Counted from the stretch's first letter, positions 20,271 to 32,600 are shown. The stretch is 64,000 bases of DNA from Caenorhabditis elegans (GCF_000002985.6 NC_003281.10:1984001-2048000); one strand, 5' to 3'. A program made the numbers and translations. Notes: a model not told the origin generated them from the letters alone.

Positions 20271-22028
20271 CGAGAAATTCAAAGTTTGTAATCAAAATTC
20301 GTAAAAAATGCAAATTTTCAGATTAAATTTTTTTTCAATTTTTTTTCAAAAAACATTTCTTATTGTTGAGAAAATATTCCCAAAACTTTTGTAAATTTTA
20401 AGTTTTTTCGTACATCCAAGGTTACATTAAGCCCTAAATTCCCAAGTTTTGGTTCCAAAACCCAAAAAATGTTAGATTTTTCGAACTGTGAGCAAACATT
20501 TGATCTACTGAGCTCTAAGTATTTGCTCAGACGTGATCTACTGGTTGGTGATTAATTGTCTCAAGTGATAAAGATTACGATTACGTGGTGATTCAGGTAT
20601 GATTTATTTTGTAAAAAAAATTGATGAGAATCCGGAAACGTTCTTGGAATTTTTTTTTTTTAACTTTAAAAAAAAATACGAAAAAAAATTTTTTTTTTCG
20701 AATTTTTCTAAAATTCGTAACGTTGTCATTTTCAAAGATTTTTTGCTAGTTTTTGTTTTAAAATACGTGCAAAAACTAGTTCTACACAAATAAAAATGTG
20801 TTACAAAAATCCGTTCAAAAACTACAGTAACCCGGGACATTTCGTGCCGGGATCCCAAAAAACTTTCAATTTTTTTCAAATATACAAAAATTTGAAAAAT
20901 AATAACTTTGTCAGTTTTAAAGATTTTTAGCTGATTTTAAACGAAGCATACACACAAAAAATAGATCTGTACATCGAACTGTTAAAATTTAAAAATTGTG
21001 CAAAAATTACAGTAACCCGGGAGTTTTCCGTGGCGGTGCTTAAAATTTTTGAGAATTCTATTTTTTAATTTTTCGAAAATCCGTAACTTTGTCAATTTTT
21101 GCATGTTCCTACTGGTTTCTTAGCCAAACTTTATGAAAAAATTTGAATTTACAACGAAAAATTGAAAAAAAAAACCAGTGACCACTGAAACTACAGTTAC
21201 CTCGAGTTTTCGTGGTGAGACCCAAAAATTGGAATTTTTCAAAAAAACCATGTTATATTGAGCTTATCGTGAGCTGAATTTGTATTTTTGAAATCCAAAA
21301 TTTAGGGGAAATCTAGGAAAAATATAATAAATATAAATTTTTTGAAAAATTTTTTTTTCGAAATTTTCGAAAATCCGTAACTTTGTCCGTTTTTAAGATT
21401 TTCATATAATTTTTGCGTCAGAATACGTGTTAATTTTTCAATTCTCCGAAAAAAATTAAACAATCACAATATGTCTTGAAACTACAGTACCCCAAGAGTT
21501 TTCGTGGCGGGGAATTAAAAAAAAAACAAATTTTTTTCAGAAATTTTTTTTTGAAATTTGGAAAACTGATAACTTTGTCGTTTTCAAAGGTTTTTTGGCA
21601 ATTTTTTTAAATTGACCTCCAAACTATATCAACAAAAAAAAAATTTCCCCAAAATGTTTCTAACATTTCTCGAAACATGTTTGTTCGCCGTTTCAAACAT
21701 ATATCACTATCACCAAGGGTTCAAGTGTGCCAATACTTGGCACCCGGGTAAACAAAGTGACCCCATGCCTCCCCTCTGCCCCCTACCGGCGCCCTCCCGG
21801 GGAGCAGACAAAAACAAAGAGCAAATATCCCGTGGAGCCATATCCCACCGGGATATTTCTGCCAAAAATATCACTTATCACCCCAAAACATCCGGTTTTC
21901 CTTCGAAATTTTCAAAATTTCCGGGCAAACACATACTTCCTGGGCTCCGCCCACTTATTGGCTCCGCCTAAAATTTCCTGGTGGCTCGGAATGCTAGACT
22001 CTATCATTTGTACTTTCTTATTGCTAAA
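20271..22028. other. Intergenic, channel to peptidase, part 2
   Basis: Dispersed CTACAGTAACCCGGGA-type repeats in reverse orientation lie at about 20820, 21010, 21190 and 21485. A GC-richer segment at 21720-21990 precedes the peptidase start, contains a perfect 10-bp-stem hairpin (21823-21858) and is a plausible promoter region. Confidence 0.5.
21823..21858. promoter_or_regulatory. Inverted repeat in the presumed peptidase upstream region
   Basis: AAATATCCCG pairs perfectly with CGGGATATTT across a 16-base loop, about 170 bases upstream of the ATG at 22029. A role as an operator-like or structural element is speculative. Confidence 0.35.
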
Positions 22029-25000
22029 ATGAAAGGTCTTTTCAAATTATTATCGATTATTTTGGGGATTTGCCAATTGGCTCTGTCGCTGAGCACAATT
22101 GCTGATATGGACAGGATGAAGCATGATTTGTCAAAGTTTTTGTCGATTTCAAGGTGAGATTTTTATATTTTCATATTTTCAGAAAAAAACTCAAAATTTT
22201 CCTGATAATTTCAAAAAAAATCAGCTAAAAAGGTTTAAAACTGAGTAAGTTATAGATAATTTAAATTTTTTAAAAAAATTAAAAAAAAATTTTGGAAATT
22301 TTTGTTAATTTTTGAGTCCCGCCACGAAAACACTTGGGTTACTGTAGTAGTTTTACCATTTTGTTAACAATTTTTTAGACTTACTTTAAAACAAAAAATG
22401 AGCTAAAAATCTTGAAAATTGACAAAGTTATCGATATTCGAAAAATCCAAAATTATCAAAAAAAAAAGTTTTTTTTTCAAAATTTGAGTCCCGCCGCGAA
22501 AATTCAACGTTTTTGCATGTTCCGGCAATTTTTGTATTTTTGCCAAATAGAATAATATTCAATGTTTTTCTCGAGAAAATGCGAAACAAAAATTTTGAAA
22601 ATTGAAAGAGTTATAAATTTTCGAAAATTATCAAAAAAACAATTTTTTTTTGAAAATTTGAGTCCCGCCGCGAAAACTCATATGGTACTGTAGATTCCAT
22701 ATTCCGGCAATTTTTGTATTTTTGCCAAACAAAATAATATTTTATCTTTTTGCACAAAAAAAATTAAAGCAAAATCTTGTAAATTGTCAGAGTTATCGAT
22801 TTTCGAAAATTATCAAAAAAAAATTTTTTAGAAATTTTTTTTCAATTTGTTTTTTAATTTCTAACTCTGTTAATTTTGATTATTGTTTCTGTTTCTGCGT
22901 AAAATGTAGAAAAAACTTTGAAAATTTTCAGATTCAACGAAACAGAAAAATCGGTGGCTCGAGCAGCCATAAAAAGAGCCCTGGAAGCGGTCGGACTGAA
23001 TTCAATGACCCACACTTTTATTCACGAGGAATCGGTGAGTATTTTCGAAAAAATTGATAATTTCCGAAAAAATCGATAATATTCGATTATTGATTTTATC
23101 GATTTTCAGAACGAAGTCGGCGCCAACGTGATTGCTGTGCAAAAAGGTCCGTATTTCGGAACTGGAAATGACAAAATGATGATTCTTTCCGCAAACTATG
23201 ATACCCTAGAAGGAAATCAAGGTTTGTACAAAAATCGATAATTTTTCCCAGAAAATCAATAATCCCAGGTGTCGATGACAATGGTTCCGGTGTCGCTGCT
23301 GTGTTAGAGGCCGCCCGAGTGTTGTCCACGCTGGATAATTTGTATTCCAGGCAGAACACAATTGTCTACGTGTTTTTCGATATGAAGCATAAGGTTAGTG
23401 AATTATTGATTTTTTTTTCGGAAATTGGAATTTCCAATAAATTAAAAATCGATAATTTCAATTCCAGGCTCTCGCCGGCTCCCACGCATTTGTCGAAGAC
23501 GTCCTTCTACCGCTAATGGAACGCACTAACACAAAAGTTGTGGGTACTGTAATCGCCGACGGTCTGCTACATTTTGACCCGTTCCCGGCGTCCCAGGCAA
23601 TGCCAAATGAGTTCGAGTCGGTAGGTTCATCTTAAAAATCAATAAAATTCTTGAAAAATCGATAATTCATTCAGTTCTTCCCGGAAGCCGCTCAAAAGCT
23701 CCACGAGCATTCTCATATGGGAGATTTTATTCAAGTTTCGTCTCGAAGTGATATTGATGACGATTTGGTGCAAAAGTGAGTAGTGAAAAAAGTATTGATT
23801 TTTGATCCAAGAAAAAATTATCGATTTTCAGATACACCAGAGCCTACGATCGTTCATGTGAGATGCTCTCTTCAGACTGGTCATTCCATCCATGGTCCCT
23901 GAATCTTCAGATGAACCTTGCTAACATCACCTCACTAGACCGGTTATACAAGTTATTCTTTTTTCGATTTTCCTCTACTAATCATTTTAATACTTTTTCC
24001 CGCAGAGTAGATAAGAAGACATCGATTTTTAATAGCAATGCACTTTAACGCTTAGAATTGAAAACGAGAAAAAATATATTTAACAAATTAAATAATTTCA
24101 GACTCCACCCGTTTTTGTACTCGGATCACTCATCATTTTTCTTCCATTCCAAGCAGAAAAGCGTGCAGATTCCAACCATATATTTGACTGATACATGTAA
24201 GTTATTGATTTTTTTTTGAATTAGCAATCGCAGAAGCATCGGCAATGATCGGAATTGTGTTCCGACGCGTGGCCGGTGATCGGAATCTACCTCCAACGTG
24301 TTGCCGGTGATCGGAATTAACTTCTGAAGCGTTGTCGGTGATTGGAAAATACCTCCGACGCGTTGCCGGTGATCGGAATTTACTTCTGAAGCGACGCCGG
24401 TAGTCAGAATCTACCTCCGATGCATCGCCGGTGATTGGAACCAACTTCCGACGGGTCGCCGGTAGTCAGAATCTACCACCGATGCATGGCCGGTGATCGG
24501 AATTTACGTCTGACGCGTCGCCGGTAATCGGAACCTAGTTCTGACCAGTTGCCGGTGATCGAAACATACTTCTGAAGCGCCGCCGGTGATTGGAATCTAC
24601 CTTAGAGGTGGCGCCAGTAATCGGAATCCACTTCCGACCGGTCGCCGGTGATCGGAATCTACCTCCGATGTGTCGCCAGTGGTCGGGGCCAACCGTCGAA
24701 ACATCGGCAATGATCGGAATCTACTTCCGACGCGTCGCCGATAATCGAAACCAACTTCCGATACTTCGCCGGTGATCGGAATCTACTTTCGACGTGTTTC
24801 CGGTAATCAAATTCTACCTCCGACGTGTTGCCGGTAGTCAGAACCTACCTCCGACGCGTTGACGATGATCGGAGCCTACTTCGGAATCGTCACCGGTGAT
24901 CGGAATCTACTTCAGAAGCGCGGCCGGTGATGCTCTTCTAAAGAAAATTTATTAAAATCAAAAAAATCAATAAAATCAATAAAACCACCAAAATCCAAAT

Positions 25001-25196
25001 TTCAGTAAACCTCCGCGGTGTCCGGCAGTACTGTGTGCAATGTGATGGTCTCTACATGATGACTGAACAAAACATGAAATTCCTGGCATTGATGACAGAT
25101 TCTCTGATCAGATTATTGATTGATATGAGCGGATCGTCGGCGTCAGCCGTCGTCGATGACTTGTACAGCTTCATGTTCAATATCGATGTGGAATAA
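22029..25196 (+). CDS. Secreted M28-family peptidase homologue, probably catalytically dead (374 residues, 9 exons)
   Basis: Exons 22029-22153, 22932-23034, 23110-23221, 23269-23393, 23468-23620, 23675-23775, 23832-23951, 24102-24196 and 25006-25196 join in phase from a signal peptide (MKGLFKLLSIILGICQLALS) to TAA. The fold is recognisable as a zinc aminopeptidase of family M28: ILSANYDTLEG, VDDNGSGVAAVLEAARVL, VYVFFDMKHKALAGSHAF and SDHSSFFFHSKQKSVQIPTI. In M28 enzymes the first motif is A-H-x-D and the third contains E-E before x-G-L-x-G-S. Here the His is N105, and the Glu pair is K153-H154. D117, D186 and H289 remain. Loss of the general base (E to K) argues for a pseudoenzyme, perhaps a binding protein. 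Intron 8 holds a 31-bp satellite array. An ATTAAA at 25292 may serve as the poly(A) signal. Confidence 0.9.
22315..22900. repeat. Dispersed CCCGCCACGAAAA repeats in intron 1 of the peptidase
   Basis: Three successive copies: GTCCCGCCACGAAAACACTT at about 22317 and GTCCCGCCGCGAAAA at about 22489 and 22663, with TACTGTAG and AAAATTGACAAAGTTAT flanks. Confidence 0.75.
24225..24931 (+). repeat. 31-bp satellite, array I (intron 8 of the peptidase)
   Basis: About 23 copies of a 31-bp unit. The core is CGGAA-TCTAC-TTCCGA followed by CGCGTCGCCGGTGAT. Units vary by point changes at a constant 31-bp step, for example GATCGGAATTAACTTCTGAA. Because 31 is not a multiple of 3, long spurious frames appear. 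Reverse-complemented, it aligns with array II. Confidence 0.95.
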
Positions 25197-25600
25197 GAAG
25201 AAAAATCGATAATTACCGGTTTTTGTTGAAAAACGTGTATGTATATATTTTTATTACGTCAGATTGTTATACAGATTTCTATTGATCTTATATTAAATTT
25301 TGAATATGAATTTTTATTTAAATTTGACCTACACATCATCAAGATAATACCGGTTAACACACGAATATTTGAGAATGCATGACGTCATATAGTATTCGCA
25401 AGAAAAAGCAGTACTTGGGTTACCCGGGCGATTAGGAAATGGCACAAAAATCAATAATAAATTTGAATTTGAATAGACATTTAGAATATTGCATCAGACT
25501 CGTCCTTTCGCACTTTGTTATGGTGGATCAGAGACGCGTGGACCTGGAAAAATCGATAATTGAAATTTTTCAAAAAAGTATTGTTTTAGAACAAGATATC
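25197..25600. other. Short intergenic gap with a possible terminal exon of the receptor
   Basis: It lies between the peptidase stop and array II. On the minus strand an acceptor TTTTTCCAG precedes an open frame at 25481-25543 (VHASLIHHNKVRKDESDAIF then TAA). This would fit as a last exon of an alternative receptor tail and is discussed in the findings. Confidence 0.4.
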
Positions 25601-26612
25601 GACGACGCGTTGGAACACATTTCTGAGTGTCGGTGAAGCGTCGGAACACGATTCCGATCATTGCCGGTGCGTCGGAAATTTATTCCGATCATTGCCGGTG
25701 CGTCGGAAATGCATTCTTATCATCAGCGGTGCGTCGGAAATTTATTCCGATTATCGGCGATGCGTCGGAACACAACTCCAATCATTGCCGGTGCGTCGGA
25801 AATTTATTTCGATCATCGCCGGTGCTTCGGACTTTAGTTCTGATCATCGCCGGTGCTTCGGACTTTAGTTCTGATCATCGCCGGCGCGTCGGAAATTCAT
25901 TCCGTTTATCGCCGATGCGTCGGAACACAATTCCGATGATCGCCGGTGCGTCGGGAATTTATTCCGATCATTGCCGGTGCGTCGGAAATGCATTCTTATC
26001 ATCAGCGGTGCGTCGGAAATTTATTCCGATTATCGGCGATGCGTCGGAACACAACTCCAATCATTGCCGGTGCGTCGGAAATTTATTTCGATCATCGCCG
26101 GTGCTTCGGACTTTAGTTCTGATCATCGCCGGCGCGTCGGAAATTCATTCCGTTTATCGCCGATGCGTCGGAACACAATTCCGATGATCGCCGGTGCGTC
26201 GGGAATTTATTCCGATCACCGGCGATGCGTCGGAACACAATTCCGATAATCGCCGGTGCGTCGGAAAATTATTCCGATCATCGGCGATGCGACGGAAATT
26301 CATTCCGTTTATCGGCGATGCGTCGGAAAACAATTCCGATTATCACCGGTGCGTCGGAAAATAATTCCGATCATCGACGGTACGTCGGAAGTTTATTCCG
26401 ATCAACGCCGATGCGTTGGAAATTTATTCCGATCACCGCCGGTGCATCGGAAATTCATTCCGATCATCGCCGGTGCATCGGAAATTCATTCCGATCACCG
26501 CCGGTGCATCGGAAATTCATTCCGATCATCGCCGATGCGTCGGAAATTTATTCCAATCACCGGCGATGCGTCGGAACACAATTCCAATCATTGCCGGTGC
26601 GTCGGAAATTTA
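25601..26612 (+). repeat. 31-bp satellite, array II (between peptidase and receptor)
   Basis: About 32 copies of CGGAA-ATTTA-TTCCGATCA-TCGCCGGTGCGT with variants (spacers ATTCA, CACAA, TGCAT). A 279-bp segment (nine units) starting at about 25701 is repeated at 25980, showing recent unequal exchange. The orientation is opposite to arrays I and III. Units with the ATTTA spacer carry AATAAA on the minus strand. Confidence 0.95.
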
Positions 26613-26698
26613 AAAAAAAATCAATAAAACTCACTGTTCTCGATATCAACGTGTGCGATCCATCTTTTTTCCTCGAACTACTGTCGATCGAGATATCG

Positions 26699-29600
26699 TT
26701 AAAAACGACTTGATGTTGTGGAGTGAATGTCGACGAGACCGACCTGAAAAAATCAATAATTAATTTTTTCCCCCAAACTATAAATCGATTGCAGAAAATT
26801 GCATTCCAAAAGATAATCTGATAGATTTCAATAGGGTGAGTGAAAGATGGTAGAAATGGTGAGTAATAAGATAGCACCGGTAAAAAAAATCGATATCGAT
26901 TTTTGTCTCAAAACTTACCTTTGACCAATCTGCGGTGGTTTGAGAACTTAAAATTGTTAGAAAATCAATAAAAAATTTTCAAAAAATAAAAATTTTTTGC
27001 TAGACAAAAAGCGAAATCACTACAAATTTGTGTGTGTTAGTACCTGTTAATAATTTGTCTCGGCTCTCCTTTGTTAGTGTAATTAGTTCCGCCGTTGACC
27101 GGAATGTAGACCTGAACAAAATCAAACTAAGGTTAACAGAAATTAGCGGCGCCGAAAAGCCGAAAAACAGATAGTTAGAAAAAACTGAAACCGGAGATTT
27201 TATTGATTTTTGATAATTGATTTTAAAAAATATCAATAATTCAAAAATATCAAAATATACCTTCTGAAAATGATGTCGCATATTTTTCTTCCTGCCAAAT
27301 GTTGCATACACCGCATTCCTAAATTTTTTGTTCAGGAAGCAATATGTGATGGGATTGGTGCATGAAGAAATATAGGTAAGAAGAGTGATGAATGTGTTGA
27401 TATCGCTGTTCCAGACAGATAAGTTGAGGCTCTAAAAAATCAATACTTTACTTGGATGTGCGCCGATGATCGGAAGCTGGTTCCGATACATCGCCGATGA
27501 TTAGAGCACGGTTCTGATGCCTCGCCGATGATCAGAAATTGGTTCCGACGAATCGCCGGTAGTTGGAATTTAGCTCCGATGCATTGCCGATAATTGCCAC
27601 CTGGTTCCGATGCATTGGAAATGATCGGAAAATGGTTCCAATGCATTGCCGATAGTCGGAACCTGTTTCCGATGCATCGGCAATGATCGGAACTCTGCTC
27701 CGACGCATCGGTAATGATCGGAACCTGGTTCCGATGCATCGCCGATAGTCAGAATCCGGTTCCGATGCATCGGAAATAATCGGAACCAACTGCCGACGTA
27801 TCGCCGATTATCGGAACCTGGTTCCGATGCATCGCCGATAGTCAGAATCCGGTTCCGATGCATCGGCAATAATCGGAACCAACTGCCGACGTATCGCCGA
27901 TTATCGGAACCTGGTTCCAACCCATCGGCAATGATCGGAAATTGATTCCGATGCATCGCCGATGATCAGAGCCAGGTTCTGATGAATCGCCTATAATCGG
28001 AAATTGGTTTCGATGTATCGCCGGTAGTTGGAATTTAGCTCCGATGCATTGCCGATAATCGGCACCTGGTTCCGATGTATTGGCAATAATCGGAACCTCG
28101 CTCCGATGCATCGCCGATGATCGGAACCTGGTTCCGATGCATCGCAGATAGTCAGAATCCGGTTCCGATGCATCGGCAATAATCGGAACCAACTGCCGAC
28201 GTATCGCCGATTATCGGAACCTGGTTCCAACCCATCGGCAATGATCGGAAATTGATTCCGACGCATTGCCGGCAGTCATAACCTAGTTCGGATGCATTGC
28301 CGCCAGTCATAACCTGGCTCCGATGCATGTCCGATAGTCGGAACTAGGTTCCGATGAATCGCCGATGATCGGGACCTTACCGCGAGCATCACCAACGTTA
28401 TTGATTTTTCTACAAACTCACTTGAAACGAGTCTCCCGCGATCAATAACAACCACCAGATGTAGGAAGGCGTCCAACAACAGAAAAAGATAATTACGACA
28501 ACAATGAGCATTCTGCAAAAAAATCGATAATTCGATAGCCACCTGACTCATATTTTTTTAAAACTCACTTAATCACTCTTTGCTTTGCCATTGCACTTTT
28601 CTGAGTGTGCGTAGACCTTAAACTAGGATTTTCGAGGCAAATTGATGTGTCGGATTTGCGATGCCCAAAGTTTGGGTGTTGCACGCTGAAAGTTTCAAAA
28701 ATCGATAACAAAACCAAAAAATCAATAATCAACTCACGTTTTATCTTGCTGACTAAAAGTCAGCTTGTTCGACAGCTTATTCCAGAACGATAACTTTTGC
28801 TCGTCGGTCATCGACGCAACAATTGCTAAAAATCGATAATTATTGATTTTTTTTTGTGAAAATATCGATTTTCGAAAAATCAAGTTTTCAGGATATGGAC
28901 AAAGGGAGATCACACTATCGGGTAAGTTTTTTGATGCATAACAGGGGTAGAAAACATTGGGTAAATCAAAAAAAAAAAAGTCAATAATCACTCACTAAAA
29001 ATTAAAATTCTAATCAAAACCAAAACAAAATTATTTTTTGAAAAAAAAAACAAATTAGGGACCCTGAAATTCAATTATGATGAAGAAAAGAAAAAAAAAC
29101 TTTAAAAAAAAATTTTCTTGAAAATTAAAAAAAAAAGGTTTTTCCCTAAAATATCGATTTTTAAAATATTGATTTTTATAACAAAAAAGTTGATTTTTCG
29201 CTAAAATATCAATTTTTAGAATATTGATTTTTTGCTAAAATATTGATTTTCACGGAAATATAGATTTTCTGCAAAAATATCGATTTTTTCTAATAAAAAT
29301 AAAATTAAAAATTTTTTTCACAATTATCGATTATTCTCGAAATTATCGATTTTCACTCAAACTGAACAAAAAAAATCAATAAAACCCAAAATCACAAGAA
29401 AAACGACACCTGGCGGGGGAAACAACACTCCATCACTACGACAGTCGGACAGGCACTGAAGGCGGAACTCTTCGAAATTATCGATTTTTCCGGGCAGCTG
29501 CAGAAGTTGCGGCTTCGATCGATTTTTCTGCTGAATCGGCGGCGGCGGTGTCAGGGTACTGAAGGGGTTAGTGGTGTTGTTGCAGGAAAACGTGTTCAAC

Positions 29601-32600
29601 GCGATGCACGACGTGGCACGAGCTAATTGCGAGCTACCGACGAGCACATTGTTCAACAAAAGGTGAGCCGAGTCAGAGTGGGAGCCTAAATTTTTAGCAC
29701 CTGTGGTTGTGGCGGTGGCGAGCGGCGGATCCACAGAGGCGATTTCCAGTTTGATGCCGGATTTTAGGGAGGTAATGACGTTGCCGTACAAACCCGCCAT
29801 CACAACTAGCGGGATTACAAGTAGGACGACGGTCATGTATACCTGAAAATATATTATCGATTTTAAGTGAAATTTCCGATTTTCCTGGAAACTATTGATT
29901 TTCCATTATGCTTCCAATTTTTGGGAAAATCTCGATTTTCCGTAAAAGTATTGATTTTTAGTGAAATTATCGATTTTTAGTGGAATTATCAATTTTCCGT
30001 AGAAGTATTGATTTTTCCTTAAAATTATCGATTTTTCGTAAAAATATTGATTTTTCGTAAAATTATCGATTTTCCTTAAAATTATCGATTTTCCGTAGAA
30101 GTATTGATTTTTCCTTAAAATTATCGATTTTCCGTAAAAGTATTGATTTTTAGTGAAATTATCGATTTTCCTTAAAATTATCGATTTTTCGTAAAAATAT
30201 TGATTTTTAGTGAAATTATCGATTTTCCTTAAAATTATCGATTTTTCGTAAAAATATTGATTTTTAGTGAAATTATCGATTTTCCTTAAAATTATCGATT
30301 TTCCGTAAAAGTATTGATTTTTAGTGAAATTATCGATTTTTCCATAAAATTATCGATTTTCAAATATATCCAAATGCTTGTTGGCCGGAAATTCAAATTT
30401 TCGAATATGTTTTGCCGGGAAATTCAAATTTTCAAATATTTTTAGGCGGGAAATTCCAATTTTCCATTATTTTTCAGCGGTAAACTGAAATTTTCAGAAA
30501 TTTTTCAGCGGGAAATTCAAATTTTCCGAGTGATTTTATTTTTTTCATATAAGAAACCTGATAAGCAAAATGATAAATCGGCGGATGAATTGGAGCACAC
30601 GTGTATCCATTCGAGCTATACGTTTGTTGTTCGTACATAAAAAGCATCAGAATATTGGCGGCAATGGCGATCACCCACACAAGTGTGATCATTGCGTAGG
30701 CGTGGGATCTGAACATGTGGTTTTTTCCGGTTTTTGGTTAGTTTTAATTTTTTTTCAGGTAAAAATTCAAAATGAGCAAAGTATAAGCTTTTTGAAAAAT
30801 ATAAATACGACATGGTTTGGCATAAAAAAATTTCAAAAAAATTTTTTCGAAAATTTTCGAAAATCGATAACTCGGTCAGTTTTCCAGATTTTAAAGTGTT
30901 TCACTTATATTTAAAAAAAAAGTTTAGACTAATTGAAAAAAATAATGTGATATCATACATAAATTGGAAATCATTGAATACGATAGATTTCGCTGACGGA
31001 CCCAAAAAGTTTCAAGAAAATGACAATTTTTAAACTGCTCATGTTTATACTTTTCTGAAAGCTCGCTTTAAGTTTCATTTGATTAAAAATAGCATTTTTG
31101 ATATGCATTGAAAATTTAAAAAAATCTCACCTGGTTTGCCAAATCCTTGAGTGAAGCGGCTTGCAAATTGCAAAGTACCTCTCGAATGCGATTACTGCTA
31201 GGGTGTACGCTGAAGCAGTGACTACTACGGCTGAAAATTCAATTTTTTTGAAAAATGAAAATTAAATAATTTTTTTCAGAAAAAAAAATTTCAAAAAAAA
31301 ACATTTTTCGAAGATTTTCGAAAATCGATAACTCCGCCAGTTTTTGAGATTTTTTGCTCATTTTTTAAGTATAAAGTAGATAAATATTTTATTTACACAG
31401 TTAAAATAATTTCAACTCAACCCCATCAAGAGATACTGTAGAAAACTCACGTTGCAAATAAGCCAAAATTTTGCACATATAATTGCCGAACATCCAACAA
31501 TTCATAACCATGGAGACAAGTGTCGGCGGCATACAAACCACTGATAACATCATATCCGATGCCGCCAGATTCATTAAATATATATTGGTTATTGATCGCA
31601 TTGCACGTTGCTGAAAAAATCGATTTTTTTAGGAATTTGAAAAATTTGAAAATCGGTCAAAAAAATCGATAATTTTCGAAAAATCAAAAATGTATTTTTA
31701 ATAAATCTATAATTTTACGAAAATCAATAAAATCACAAAAATCGATAATTTCTTAAAAAAGACATTTTTTTGAGTTTTGCAGTTTTAGAATCTATCCAAG
31801 TTTTCTTATTTACAAAATTTATCACAAAAATTGTTTTGCTGCAAAAATCAATAAATCTCTTTTAAAAAATCGATAATTACTCACCTTAATAATCACTATC
31901 AAAACCACCGAATTTCCGACGACTGATAGCAAAAAAATCATGAAAAACGTCACGGCGATTGTGTAATTTTCTGTTGTACCACGAAACCGGCATATTTCCT
32001 CCTGATGTACCGTTGACATTGTGGTGGATAAACTGAAAATGATGAAGTTTAAAGACTAAATTTTAAACAAAGTTTATTTTAGCTTGCCGAGACGATTAAA
32101 ATAAGTATATGACTAGGTTTGCCGGATTTTGAAAATTTTTGCTATTTTTGAGTCCCGCCACGAAACCTGGTGGCTCAACATGATAACTAGAATTTTTCAA
32201 GATTTTTTTAAATTAATTTTCACAATTTCTAGTTAAAAAAAATAAAAAAAATAATTTGAAAATCTTAAAAACTGACAAAGTTATCGATTTTCGAAATTTC
32301 AAAAACATGTTCGAAATTTTTTTTTTGCAATATTTTTTAAATATTTTCTCTTGCATTTTTCGCTTGCCTGAATAACTTTTTCTAACATTTTCAGTATAAT
32401 AAATATCAGAAAACTGAATTGACAGAAAAGCGTGAAAAAAGTGATGTGAGGGAGGTTTTAATTAATGGTGGGGGGGGGGGGGGGAAGCCGCATGAAAATG
32501 AGGAATTAAAAGAGCGGAAACTATCATTTCTAAGGGTCAAGAATTACAGAAAAGAGCTTTAAAATGTGCATTGGTGGCCTTTAAAATATAGTTTGAACTT

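Noticed and set aside
23952..24101. A possible extra peptidase exon (acceptor CCCGCAG before AGTAGATAAGAAGACATCG)
   Set aside because: Including it would introduce TAG immediately after the junction; joining 23951 to 24102 keeps phase and gives the expected M28 sequence before SDHSS.
24202..24444. Minus-strand frame within the peptidase intron
   Set aside because: It is a reading of satellite array I; the peptidase exons on both sides join in phase without it.
25627..26713. Several long overlapping reading frames (up to 186 residues) with a 31-residue repeat
   Set aside because: The satellite period of 31 is not a multiple of 3, so all three frames read the same stop-free unit in rotation. 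This is a repeat artefact and not a repeat protein.
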